Shown: piece by piece, positions 27,565-37,644 of the stretch
How the letters are laid out: each line of letters starts with the position of its first letter
Position numbering within the stretch: the stretch's first letter is position 1
DNA from: Protula sp. h YS-2021
Lineage: Eukaryota; Annelida; Polychaeta; Sabellida; Serpulidae
Direction of reading: 5' to 3'
DNA: 64,000 nucleotides
Assembly (NCBI GenBank): GCA_949752745.1
Contig: OX457032.1
Coordinates: forward strand, 7,950,271-8,014,270
Program-made: the position numbers and the translations under genes
Notes under the pieces: model-generated
The model's input: the letters and a program-made list of their open reading frames with translations, nothing else
Told to the model about the DNA's origin: nothing
Databases searched by the model: none

Positions 27565-30500
27565 TAAACATGCACACTGGTCCGAAATATGAACCGCGCA
27601 TCGACGCAATTTAAGTTAACATGCGCCGTGATCCGAAATGTGAACCGCGCATCAACGCAAGTTATACAAACATGCGCACTGGTTCCAAATGCGAACCGCG
27701 CATTAACGCAAGGGAAATAAACATGCGCACTGGTCCGAAATGCGAACCGGGCATCAACGCAAGTTAAATAAACATGTGCACTGGTCTAAAATAAGAAACG
27801 CGCATCAACGCAAGCTGAATAAACATGCGCAGTTGTCCGAAATGTGAACCACGCACTGGTTCGAAATGCGCAACCGGACATGGACGCAAGGTAAATAAAC
27901 GTGCGCACTGATTCGAAATGCGAACCGCGCATCGACGCAAGTTAAATAAATATGTGCACTGGTCCGAACAAAGAACCACGCATCGATGCAAATTAAGTAA
28001 TCATGCGCACTGGTGCGAAATGTGAACCGCGCATCAACGCAAGTTATACAAACATGCGCACTGGTTCCAAATGCGAACCGCGCATTAACGCAAGTGAAAT
28101 AAACATGCGCACTGGTCCGAAATGCGAACCGGGCATCAACGCAAGTTAAATAAACATGTGCACTGGTCTAAAATAAGAAACGCGCATCAACGCAAGCTGA
28201 ATAAACATGCGCAGTTGTCCGAAATGTGAACCACGCACTGGTTCGAAATGCGCAACCGGACATGGACGCAAGGTAAATAAACGTGCGCACTGATTCGAAA
28301 TGCGAACCGCGCATCGACGCAAGTTAAATAAATATGTGCACTGGTCCGAACAAAGAACCACGCATCGATGCAAATTAAGTAATCATGCGCACTGGTGCGA
28401 AATGTGAACCGCGCATCAACGCAAGTTATACAAACATGCGCACTGGTTCCAAATGCGAACCGCGTATTAACGCAAGTGAAATAAACATGCGCACTGGTCC
28501 GAAATGCGAACCGGGCATCAACGCAAGTTAAATAAACATGCGCACTGAATCGAAATGCGCAACCGGACATGGACGCAAGGTAAATAAACATGCACACTGG
28601 TTCGAAATGCGAACCGCGCATCGACGCAAGTTAAATAAATATGTGGACTGGGCCGAAAAAAGAACCACGCATCGATGCAAGTTAAGTAATCATGCGCACT
28701 GGTGCGAAATGTGAACCGCGCATCAACGCAAGTTATACAAACATGCGCACTGGTTCCAAATGCGAACCGCGCATTAACGCAAGTGAAATAAACATGCGCA
28801 CTGGTCCGAAATGCGACCGCTAATCAACGGAAGTTGAATAAACATGCGCACTGAATCGAAATGCGCAACCGGACATGGACGCAAGGTAAATAAACATGCA
28901 CACTGGTTCGAAATGCGAACCGCGCATCGACGCAAGTTAAATAAATATGTGGACTGGGCCGAAAAAAGAACCACGCATCGATGCAAGTTAAGTAATCATG
29001 CGCACTGGTCCGAAATGCGAACCGCGCATCAACGCAAGTTATACAAACATGCGCACTGGTTCCAAATGCGAACCGCGCATTAACGCAAGTGAAATAAACA
29101 TGCGCACTGGTCCGAAATGCGAACCGGGCATCAACGCAAGTTAAATAAACATGTGCACTGGTCTAAAATAAGAAATGCGCATCAACGCAAGCTAAATGAA
29201 CATGCGCAGTTGTCCGAAATGCGAACCGCTCATCAACGGAAGTTGAATAAACATGCGCACTGGTTCGAAATGCGCAACCGGACATGGACGCAAGGTAAAT
29301 AAACATGCACACTGGTTCGAAATGCGAACCGCGCATCGACGCAAGTTAAATAAATATGTGGACTGGTCCGAAAAAAGCACCACGCATCGATGCAAGTTAA
29401 GTAATCATGCGCACTGATCCGAAATGTGAACCGCGTATCAACGCAAGTTAAATAAACATGCGCACTAGTCCGAAATGCGAACCGGGCATCAACTGAAGTT
29501 AAATAAACATGCGCAGTTGTCCGAAATGTGAATCACGCACCAACGCAAGCGAAATGAACATGCGCACTAGTCCGAAATGCGAAATGCTCATCAGCGAAGT
29601 TGAATAAACATGCGCACTAGTCCGAAATGTGAACCGGGCATGGACGCAAGTTAAATAAACATGCGCACTGGTTCGAAATGCGAACCGCGCATCGACGCAA
29701 GTTTAATAAATATGCGCACTGGTCCGAAATTTGAACCGCGCATCAGTGCACATTAACCAAACATGCGCACTAGTTCAAAATGTGAACCGCGCATCGATGC
29801 AAGTTAAATAAACATGCGCATTTGTCTAAAACAAGAACCGTGCATCAACGCAAATAAAATAAACATGCGCACTGGTCTGAAATGTGAACCGCGCATCAAC
29901 GCAAGTTCAATAAACATGCGCATTTGTCTAAAATAAGAACCGTGCATCAACGCAAATAAAAGAAACATGCGCACTAGTCCAAAATGTGAATCTCGCATCA
30001 ACGCAAGCTAAACAAACCTGCGCACTAGTCCGAAATGCGAACCGCGCATCGACGCCAGATACATAAACATGCGCACTGGTCCGACAAAAGAACCCTGCAT
30101 CGACGCAAGTTGAATAGACATGCGCAGTTTCCGAAATAAGCACCACGCATTAACGCACGTTAAATATATGCACTGGTCGGAAAAAAACCACGCATCGACG
30201 CAAGTTATGTAATCATGCGCACTGGTCCGAATTGTGAACCTCGCATCAACGTAAGTTGCATAAACATGCTCAGTGGTCCGAAATGCGAACCGGGCATCGA
30301 CGCAAGTTAAATGAACATGCGCACTGGTTCGAAATGCGAACCACGCTTTGACGCAAGTTAAATAGATATGCGCAGTGGTCCGAAATACAACCCGCGCATC
30401 AGTGCACGTTAACCAAACATGCGCGCTGGTCCGAAAAGTGAACCGCACATCGACGCAAGTTAAGTTGACATGCGCCGTGATCCGAAATGTGAACCGCGCA

Positions 30501-30640
30501 GCAACGTAAGTTAAAAAAATATGCGCAGTTTTTCCAAAGGCGAACCACGCATTAACGCAAGTTAAATAAACATGCGCACTGGTCTAAAATAAGCACCACG
30601 CATCAACGCAATTTAAATAAATATGGGCAGTTATGAAAGA
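27565..30640. repeat. 51-bp CpG-rich minisatellite, about 60 units
   Basis: The core words are AAACATGCGCACTGGTCCG, AAATGCGAACCGCGCATC and AACGCAAGTTAAAT, adding up to 51 bp per unit. Each unit holds about six CpGs. The word ATGCGC near the start pairs with GCGCAT about 26 bp later. Because 51 is a multiple of three, reading frames stay open for long runs on both strands as 17-residue repeats; these are by-products of the period. Single units are often shortened or changed. Confidence 0.93.
27639..28540. repeat. Higher-order 382-bp repeat inside the minisatellite
   Basis: The same variant series (TGTGAACCGCGCATCAACGC onward) returns at 27,639, 28,021 and 28,403, exactly 382 bp apart, then at shorter steps (about 307 and 303 bp). 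Copies 1 and 2 are practically identical. Blocks of about 7.5 units have been duplicated as single pieces. Confidence 0.88.
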
Positions 30641-30937
30641 TAAGTTGTAAAGTATCTTTATACAGTAAAGTACCACATATATAATTCCGTTTATTTACAA
30701 ATGACACACACAAAGCATAAACATTATTGACATTGACATGACGCCTGCTGGGAACCACACAAGGGCACGGGCAAATATAAACCACCACATAAGTATTTTT
30801 TATTCTCAAATAATCTTGTCCGTGACCTACCACTTAAGTGCATTTCAGGCATATCAAATGCTACCACATAATGCAGCCACCACATAAGATACCTCTCGTT
30901 GGCCTGTCCGTCCGTCCGTCTGTCTGTCCGTCTGTCA
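30641..30937. other. Spacer with CCACATAAG words and (GTCC/GTCT)n tract
   Basis: ACCACATAATGC, CCACCACATAAGA and a GTCCGTCCGTCTGTCTGTCC tract (about 30,905-30,935) close the right side of the minisatellite, as similar words open its left side. No gene seen. Confidence 0.6.
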
Positions 30938-31480
30938 CGCTTCAGTCTCGCGCGTCAACAGGCCAAATTAGTACATGGATTCGTTTCAAATTTTGTACAC
31001 GGCTTCTCTGGACCCTTCCGCAGTGCAGTGACCAAGAATTTTCCGGATCGGGAAAAAATTGACAAAATGGCGGACATTTGAAAATCGGCACTGGACTTGG
31101 CGTATATACGGCAGTCTCACGCGCCTACAGGCCACATTAGTACATGGATTCGCTTCAAATTTTGTACACGGCTTCTCTGGACCCTTCCACAGTGCAGTGA
31201 CCAAGAATTTTTCGGATCGAGCAAAAATTGACAAAATGGCGGACATTTGAAAATCGGCACTGGACTTGGCGTATATACGGCAGTCTCACGCGTCTACAGG
31301 CCACATTAGTACATTGATTCGTTTCAAATTTTGTACACGGCTTCTCTGGACCCTTCTGCAGTGCAGTGATCAAGAATTTTCCGGATGGGACTTGACAAAA
31401 TGACGGATTTGTCAAAATCGGCGCTGTACTTAGCGTACCTACGACAGTCTCACGCGCCTGCTGGTTAATGGATTGATTCG
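30938..31480. repeat. 169-bp tandem repeat, about 3.3 copies
   Basis: ATTAGTACATGGATTCG-like words lie at about 30,967, 31,136 and 31,305, that is, 169 bp apart. Each is followed by TTTTGTACACGGCTTCTCTGG and GACAAAATGGCGGACATTTG. The fourth copy decays after 31,440. Open frames of 60-86 codons here mirror each other on both strands and are not genes. Confidence 0.88.
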
Positions 31481-32755
31481 TCTAAATGTTAGACACTACG
31501 TCTACCTATCCTTCCACTTTTAAATTTTCCGTAGTCAACACACAACAGCCTTACACAAACCATATCCCCGACGGGGGATAGACGTACTCCTCGAGACGTA
31601 GTCAAGTTCGATTTTGTAAAAAATATGACAATTTCGATCTTTTAACGTTTTTCGACTTAGTTGTTTTTGTCTCCACTTTTGTTCTTGCGATATATCTAAT
31701 TTTTTATCGGAAGCAAACCAAACCTTACAGACAGAATGTATATACAGTGAAATTGTGCAACGGCAGGTTATTATCCCCCGTGTAAGGGTGGATGTAGTTA
31801 TGAACTTGTCCGTTCGTCTGTCTCTCTGTCCGCACATTTGTTCGTGCGATATCTCCGAGGCATTTTATATCGTAGGCGTAAAAAGACCATGAATTGTAGA
31901 TGTTCAGCGCCCGGTTCTTTTTGAAAACATTAAAAAAGGAAGAATTGGTGCGAGGTTGAAAAATATGCTGCTATGAACTTTTCTTAAAGCAAAGTGTAGC
32001 AGGCTTTTTAATGTTTCAGTTGAATATTAAATACATATTTTAACAGTTTTGTATATTTATTTTGGAATATCTCATAATGAAATTATTATTATATTATACT
32101 TGGAATAGGTTCACGCAGCCAAATATTTTCTTTATTACGGATTAAGTCTTCCTTTGAAAAGAAAAGTAGTGTGATTAGTAGATATAAGTTAACAGCATGG
32201 AGACATTTCATTTACTGGCTAATTCAGAAAGACCAATTAAACATTACATGTATGTATTACAAGGTGAAAGGCCCATCACAGTATAAAAGGTTTTAGCTTG
32301 TAAAGAGCTATGATGTTATACGCGCTAGGTAATACGTCAGTATGAGACCTCTTCAATAAAATTATTGAAATTAAATCCATGTCCTGTTACACGGGAGATC
32401 CTGCCTCACTAAGGCTCTAGTTACCAATGGCATTCACATCGCTGGTGTATTGAAGTGAAACGAATCCACATCTCTTTTGTTTTGATTGTTATTTATATTC
32501 TGTAACAGGCGATTGAAACAGCCAGATAAGAAATCTCGGGTAATTTTAAGTTATGTTGGAAGTTTTTTCACCACCTGGTATCACTTTCTAAACAGAAGGT
32601 AAAGTTGAACATACAGCAAGGCGCTTCTTGGATAATGTGGATGTTAGTAGATGATAAAGGAGAACTGGACGCTGACACCCCTCCCCCTGGGAAAATTATT
32701 AAACGAGAGAACTGAGTCAAGCATAAAGTATAGGACGAGAGAACTGGACGCATGC
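31481..32755. other. Spacer, no gene; short hairpin and a weak ~160-bp repeat
   Basis: TATCCCC-GACG-GGGGATA (about 31,564-31,581) is a perfect short hairpin. TGTTCTTGCGATAT (about 31,680) and TGTTCGTGCGATAT (about 31,839) suggest one more ~160-bp repeat. TATCCCCCGTGTAAGGGTGG at 31,773 resembles the hairpin region. From 31,900 to 32,755 nothing recognisable was seen. Confidence 0.5.
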
Positions 32756-32759
32756 AACC

Positions 32760-33400
32760 TCCGACTATTTATCCGTTTTTATCCGAAAGAGTTGGGCGAC
32801 CAGCAACATCGCGTTTTAAGTGCATCAGAGAGTGACACATTATGTAGAGATCTAAGTGAGTTTGCGACTTGCCTAACTTGATGGGCTTTCATTGTCAGTC
32901 CCGCCTAGAGGTTGGTGTCTGATTGTGCCTCGTCATATGCCGCCAGAATGATCCCTTCGAAGTAATTGGAAATGGTCTGAAGAGGTCTTTTTTTTTAATT
33001 GCGGCATATAGGAGATGATAAGGGCTTTATGAATTTCTGGCCTATGAGAATCTGAAATGTCTAGGCACTTATGTGATCGAGCGTGGATAACAATGTGGGC
33101 TTTTCCCATGAAACCTGCTCTTTGAACGAGAACGACTTCTTCCCAGTTCCCATTTTCTTTGCTCACCGTTCTATTCAGGGCATGGATCTCGCCTCGCCTC
33201 TTGCCTGAAGCTAACGCTAGTAAAAGGTAAACCCCACTGTGGCGTTTTTAGCAGATATTACCATTTTCTCCAAAGATCTTGAATCGTTGATGCGTAGGAC
33301 TAAGTTTTAATCCCATTTTGCAACATATGAAGAACTGTGGGAGAATTTACTCTGAAATGTCTGATCAGTTGGGATAAGGCCGTATCTGGCCCTGGATCGT

Positions 33401-33431
<31 letters not shown>

Positions 33432-34035
33432 CCGGTTCTTATATAGCGCTTTATTCGAAAGCGCTTCACATAATTCATTAGCCTAGAGTTTACAATGTAC
33501 AAATATCCTACGTATTAAACCAATCATTATTATTACATAAACCATGCATGCAATTGATACTGGGCATTTTAATACTACACAATGTATTATAGAATATACA
33601 TAACCTAACCCTATATGGTCATTGCACTGTTGGTACATTTACAGTGTATGACAGACAAATAGACAAATAACCTAAAAACACTATAAATACAGCTATTGAT
33701 TTTGCCCATTGGTTATCATTACATAATGGTCTGTTGGTGAGCCCCAGGAAGCCTGACACTTTGTCATGCGTAATTTGTACGAACTCTGCCGCAAGCCGGG
33801 CTCGAACTCACGACTTCGAGATCACATTTGCCTGGTTAGTCGAGCGCCTTAGACCGCTCGGCCACCTGACCCCTGACGTTGCCCGTTGATGCCTTGAGTC
33901 CCGAGTCTATGGCGGCTCTATAACCTTCAATTGAGTCCACTTTCAGTTGCTCATCCGTGAACAGGTGATCTAGAAGTCCGCCATCACTGCTGGAGAGGTC
34001 TGAAAGGGGTCCAGCTTAGATTTGCTGTACCATGA
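32760..34035 (-). pseudogene. DIRS tyrosine recombinase, split by a SINE
   Basis: The N-terminal DNA-binding (SAM-like) part reads LDPFQTSPAVMADF and, after a frameshift, LFTDEQLKVDSIEGYRAAI (about 34,030-33,895). The SINE interrupts it there. On the far side LSQLIRHFRV (about 33,380) continues the domain. The catalytic part shows CLDISDSHRPE (about 33,070) and ALIISYMP, then HQVRQVANSLRSLHNVSLSDAL (start 32,883), where HQVR matches the conserved HxxR box of tyrosine recombinases. The nucleophilic Tyr expected soon after CCWSPNSF is missing, and a stop follows. The intact enzyme would insert the circular DNA intermediate of a DIRS element. This copy cannot work. Confidence 0.8.
33405..33874 (-). 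mobile_element. tRNA-Leu-like SINE with an L2-type tail
   Basis: The minus strand starts GTCAGGTGGCCGAGCGGTCT (33,870 downward), a pol III A box typical of tRNA-Leu, with a B-box-like GAGTTCGAGCC at 33,809-33,799. The T stem does not pair well, so this is a SINE head, not a tRNA gene. An unrelated body follows, then AATAAAGCGCTATATAA and an (ATT)n run at 33,431-33,402. The tail closely resembles the 3' end of the LINE at 44,748-47,371, which may have supplied its reverse transcriptase. Flanks AACGTCAGGG (right side, read on minus) and AACGATCCAGGG (after the tail) may be a decayed target duplication. Confidence 0.8.
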
Positions 34036-34086
34036 GACAAACTTGTTCCATTAAGCCCTTTACACCTTAGCTGTGAATTGTTTATG

Positions 34087-34545
34087 GCTATTGATCATTT
34101 CGACTACTAGAAGGACTGGTCAGGCACCACAGATGTAGGTTAAGTAGGTGGGGAACTGGGTGGAAGCGTCGCCAATGGGGTTGAAATAGGAGTTCCCTGT
34201 GGCAAGGATCGGGTTTGTTTTGACCATTTTGTAATGCAATAGCACGACGAACCATGGGGCTTCTGTCGTCCATGGGGCTACTAATAGGAAGGCTTGAGGG
34301 CCCAACTCGATTATTCTTTGTAGGACTTGTAGCAAAACTGCCTGTGGGGGAAAGGCGTAAAGCACTTTCTGTACTGGCCACGGGCAGTTGGGAGTATCCG
34401 CTCCCCAGGCTAATGGGACTGGGCAGAGGGAAGCAAATCTGAGTAGTTGCTTTGTTATAGAAGTCTCAAACAGGTCCAGGGTAGGGGTACCCCATGATGA
34501 CTGGGTTATCAACCGTTGGACGGACGGATGGACTAAACCCACTCC
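34087..34545 (-). pseudogene. DIRS RNase H C-terminal region
   Basis: The minus strand reads HPSVQRLITQSSWGTPTLDLFETS (about 34,530-34,460), then CPWPVQKVLYAFPPQAVLLQ and AFLLVAPWTTEAPWF. It matches the DIRS block W-G-P-DLFAT...P-PDP...DAL...W...YAFPP...LLVAP-WP...W, which lies between reverse transcriptase/RNase H and the recombinase. A frameshift near 34,200 moves the continuation (LLNLHLWCLTSPS) into the next frame. The plus-strand copy at 62,200-62,480 is a close relative (YAFPP versus NVFPP, LLNLHLCCLTSPS). Confidence 0.82.
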
Positions 34546-34555
34546 ATATGCAGGC

Positions 34556-34690
34556 TTGCCGGATCGTACTTTTTTTAAAGATTTAGTCTTTATTTTCACA
34601 TCGTTCTTTTTTTTGCCTCAAAACGTACCTTTTTTCCACAAGCGTACTTTGTTGTTCTTTTTTTTTTTAGCCCCCGCGTTTTTTTTTCAG
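34556..34690 (+). repeat. T-rich segment with CATATGCAGGCTTGCCGG end
   Basis: CATATGCAGGCTTGCCGG (about 34,545-34,562) is followed by about 130 bp of T runs with GCGTACTTT and TTGTTCTTTTTTTTTTTAGC. At 43,140-43,292 a similar T-rich stretch ends with the same 18-mer inverted. Together they suggest a small element with inverted ends, though no copy shows both ends. A second copy of this one lies in the tandem duplication at 37,655-37,789. Confidence 0.5.
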
Positions 34691-34749
34691 AAGCAGAAGT
34701 ATAACAGTTGTTGAAAGTATGTGCGAATAAACGCTTTTAAGTTGAAAAA

Positions 34750-35290
34750 TAGTATATTCTCCCTGGATTTTAGCCTCAATGTCTTGAAATTTTGGTGGAA
34801 GGTAGGGCGCCTATAAGTTTCCACCTGGCTATTGCTTTCTTGGCAATTCGCCAAAAATTGGCGAAAATATATATTAGCGAAAAACCAGATCTTTTCCTTG
34901 TTGGAAATTAATCTGACTGTTTTGAAATTTTAAGTGAAGTTAGCAGGCTTTTCTACTACCTAGCTAGTACTTTTTTTGGTGATTGACCAACGGGCTAAAT
35001 TTTTCAGTAAAATCTTAATCTTGGTGATTGGCCAGCTGGCGAAAATTTTCAGTAAAATCTTAACGAACTGCTGAAAAATGGTCTTCCCGTGTTTGAATTT
35101 AAAGTGAAGGTAGCAAGAGTTACCACCTACCTGGCTGTAACTTTTTTGGCGATTCGCCAAAATTGTCGAAAATATTGGTGAAAAACCTTTTTTTTTTCGT
35201 AGCGTCTTAAGCATTTCCAGGAAGGCAATCTGTCTTGAAATTTTAAGTGAAGGTACCAGGCGTTACTGCCTACCTGGCTTTTACTTTTTA
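34750..35290. repeat. ~140-bp tandem repeat, subfamily 1
   Basis: Recurring phrases are CTACCTGGCTATTACTTTTTTGG-like, GATTNGCCAAAAATTGGCG-like and GAAATTTTAAGTGAAGGTAGCAGG-like (about 34,790, 34,930, 35,090 and 35,235). It ends at the imperfect palindrome CAGCCGACTATGTCGGGCTG (35,294-35,313). The same subfamily fills 40,640-42,240. Confidence 0.75.
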
Positions 35291-35329
35291 GACCAGCCGA
35301 CTATGTCGGGCTGTTCTTATCCTATCAAT

Positions 35330-36720
35330 AGAGGGGTATCCGTCGTCTGTATGTACGTGTGTAAACTTTTACTTAAAATGCTTTTTCTCCTTCAGTTTTG
35401 ATTGGATTCCTCTCAAATTTTACACGAATGTTCTCTAGGTAGGTCTCTCTTTAAAAATTATTTTTTTTGGCGATCCGCCAAAAATTGGCCAAATGAGGGA
35501 CATTTGAAAGTTTTCGGTTGCCAATTTTCAAAATCTTCTCCCACAATTTTGAGCACATTTTGTTCATATTTTGCACAAATATTCCCTGGGTAGGCCTCTT
35601 TTCTAGAATTACTCATTTTGGCGATCCGCCAAAAATTGGCCAAATGGGGGACATTTTTTAAAATTTTTGGTGTCTAATTTTCAAATTGCTTCTTCTCCCA
35701 CACTTTTGATCAGATTTTCTTCATATTTTCACAAATATTCCTTAGGTAGGCCTCGCCAATTACTCATTTTGGCGATCCGATACAAATTGGCCAAATGGGG
35801 GACATTTTTTAATTTTTTGGTATCTAATTTTGAAATTGCTTCTTCTCCCACAATTTGGACCGGATTCTTTTCCAATTTTGGATAGTTGTTCTCTAGTTAG
35901 ACCTCTCTTGAAAAAGTACTGTTTTTGGCGATCCGCCAAAAATTGGTCAAATAGGGGACATTTGTAATTTCGTGGTTGCCAATTTTCAAAATGCTTTTTC
36001 TCCCACAATTTTGATCACATTTTCTTCAAATTTTGCACGAATATTTCCTAGGTAGGCCCTTTTGAAAATTTACTCATTTTGGCGATCTGCCAAAAATTGG
36101 CCAAATGGGGGACATTTTTTAAAATTTTTGGTGTCTAATTTTCAAATTGCTTCTTCTCCCACACTTTTGATTGGAGTCCTTTCCAATTTTGGATAGTTGT
36201 TCCCTAATTATGTCACTCTTGAAAAATTACCGTTTCTGGCGATCCGCCAAAAATCGGCTAAATGGGGGACATTTGAAATTTTTCGGTTTGCCAATTTTCA
36301 AAATGCTTCTTCTCCCACAATTTTGATCAGATTTTCTTCATATTTTTCACAAATATTCCTTAGGTAGGCCTCTTTTCAAAAATTACTCATTTTGGCGATC
36401 CGATAAAAATTGGCCAAATAGGTAACATTTTTTAATTTTTTGGTATCTCATTTTGAAATTGCTTCTTCTCCCACAATTTTGATCGGATTCCTTTCCAATT
36501 TTGTACGATTGTTCTCTAGCTAGGCCTGTCGTGAAAATTTACTCTTTTTGGCGATCTGCCAAAAATTGGCCAAATAGGGGACATTTGTGATTTTATGGTC
36601 ACCAATTTTCAAAATGCTTTTTTTTCACACAATTTTGATCAGATTTTCTTCAAATTATGTACGATTCTTCTCCAGTTAGGCTCCCCTTGAAAAATTAATT
36701 TTTTAGGCGATCCGCCAAAA
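35330..36720. repeat. ~155-bp tandem array with TTGGCG-ATC-CGCCAA palindromes
   Basis: About nine copies of a unit containing TTTTGGCGATCCGCCAAAAA (first at 35,467-35,481, then roughly every 150-160 bp), ATTGGCCAAATGGGGGACATTT, TTCTTCTCCCACA and CCTAGGTAGGCCTC. TTGGCG and CGCCAA form a perfect 6-bp inverted repeat with a 3-bp spacer. In some copies one arm is mutated (GATCCGATA). Confidence 0.88.
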
Positions 36721-36889
36721 CTTGAATAAACATGCGCATTGGTCCGAAATACGACAAATAGACAAATAACCTAAAAACACTATAAATACAGCTATTGATT
36801 TTGCCCATTGGTTATCATTACATAATGGTCTGTTGGTGAGCCCCAGGAAGCCTGACACTTTGTCATGCGTAATTTGTGCGAACTCTGCC

Positions 36890-36969
36890 GCAAGCCGGGC
36901 TCGAACTCACGACTTCGAGATCACATTTGCCTGGTTAGTCGAGCGCCTTAGACCGCTCGGCCACCTGAC
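36890..36969 (-). mobile_element. tRNA-Leu-like SINE head, duplicated and tail-less
   Basis: A copy of the SINE head at 33,791-33,870, carried by the tandem duplication. The duplication breakpoint removed the 3' tail, leaving only 36,753 to about 36,973 of the element. Confidence 0.8.
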
Positions 36970-37185
36970 CCCTGACGTTGCCCGTTGATGCCTTGAGTCC
37001 CGAGTCTATGGCGGCTCTATAACCTTCAATTGAGTCCACTTTCAGTTGCTCATCCGTGAACAGGTGATCTAGAAGTCCGCCATCACTGCTGGAGAGGTCT
37101 GAAAGGGGTCCAGCTTAGATTTGCTGTACCATGAGACAAACTTGTTCCATTAAGCCCTTTACACCTTAGCTGTGAATTGTTTATG

Positions 37186-37644
37186 GCTATTGATCATTTC
37201 GACTACTAGAAGGACTGGTCAGGCACCACAGATGTAGGTTAAGTAGGTGGGGAACTGGGTGGAAGCGTCGCCAATGGGGTTGAAATAGGAGTTCCCTGTG
37301 GCAAGGATCGGGTTTGTTTTGACCATTTTGTAATGCAATAGCACGACGAACCATGGGGCTTCTGTCGTCCATGGGGCTACTAATAGGAAGGCTTGAGGGC
37401 CCAACTCGATTATTCTTTGTAGGACTTGTAGCAAAACTGCCTGTGGGGGAAAGGCGTAAAGCACTTTCTGTACTGGCCACGGGCAGTTGGGAGTATCCGC
37501 TCCCCAGGCTAATGGGACTGGGCAGAGGGAAGCAAATCTGAATAGTTGCTTTGTTATAGAAGTCTCAAACAGGTCCAGGGTAGGGGTACCCCATGATGAC
37601 TGGGTTATCAACCGTTGGACGGACGGATGGACTAAACCCACTCC
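37186..37644 (-). pseudogene. DIRS RNase H C-terminal region, duplicated copy
   Basis: Second copy of the remnant at 34,087-34,545, 3,099 bp further right, with the same frameshift and one visible residue change (KQLF against KQLL). It reads WGTPTLDLFETS, VLYAFPPQAVLLQ and LLVAPWTTEAPW on the minus strand. It has no recombinase part, because the duplication started inside the SINE. Confidence 0.82.

Larger units (their letters stand above)
32760..34545 (-). mobile_element. DIRS-like retroelement fragment (3' part)
   Basis: Minus-strand remnants appear in the DIRS gene order. The RNase H C-terminal region (34,545-34,087) comes first, followed by a tyrosine recombinase (34,035-32,760). A SINE is inserted in the recombinase at 33,405-33,874. 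gag and most of the RT are absent from this copy; the left part is bounded by a T-rich segment at 34,556. The same family occurs at 43.3-57.2 kb and 59.5-63.0 kb. The copy is inactive, with several stops and frameshifts. Confidence 0.85.
33654..36752. repeat. 3,099-bp tandem duplication, copy 1
   Basis: This stretch is repeated head to tail at 36,753-39,851 with only a handful of single-base differences. Its left breakpoint lies inside the SINE and its right breakpoint inside a 51-bp minisatellite unit (GGTCCGAAATAC). At the junction the minisatellite stub 36,721-36,752 abuts SINE sequence directly. There is little or no junction homology (1-2 bp). Confidence 0.95.

Noticed and set aside
27764..30448. 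Long open frames of 17-residue repeats in the minisatellite
   Set aside because: A 51-bp period keeps every frame open; the frames lie on both strands and change with unit variants.
27565..30640. CRISPR-like array
   Set aside because: There are no distinct unique spacers. The whole 51-bp unit repeats with drift, and the setting is eukaryotic with no cas genes.
33791..33870. tRNA-Leu gene
   Set aside because: A and B boxes are present, but the T stem does not pair and the sequence continues into a SINE body with an (ATT)n tail.
34388..34714. 108-codon plus-strand frame, also in the duplicated copy
   Set aside because: It runs antisense to the DIRS RNase H remnant and then through T runs (poly-Phe); not a gene.
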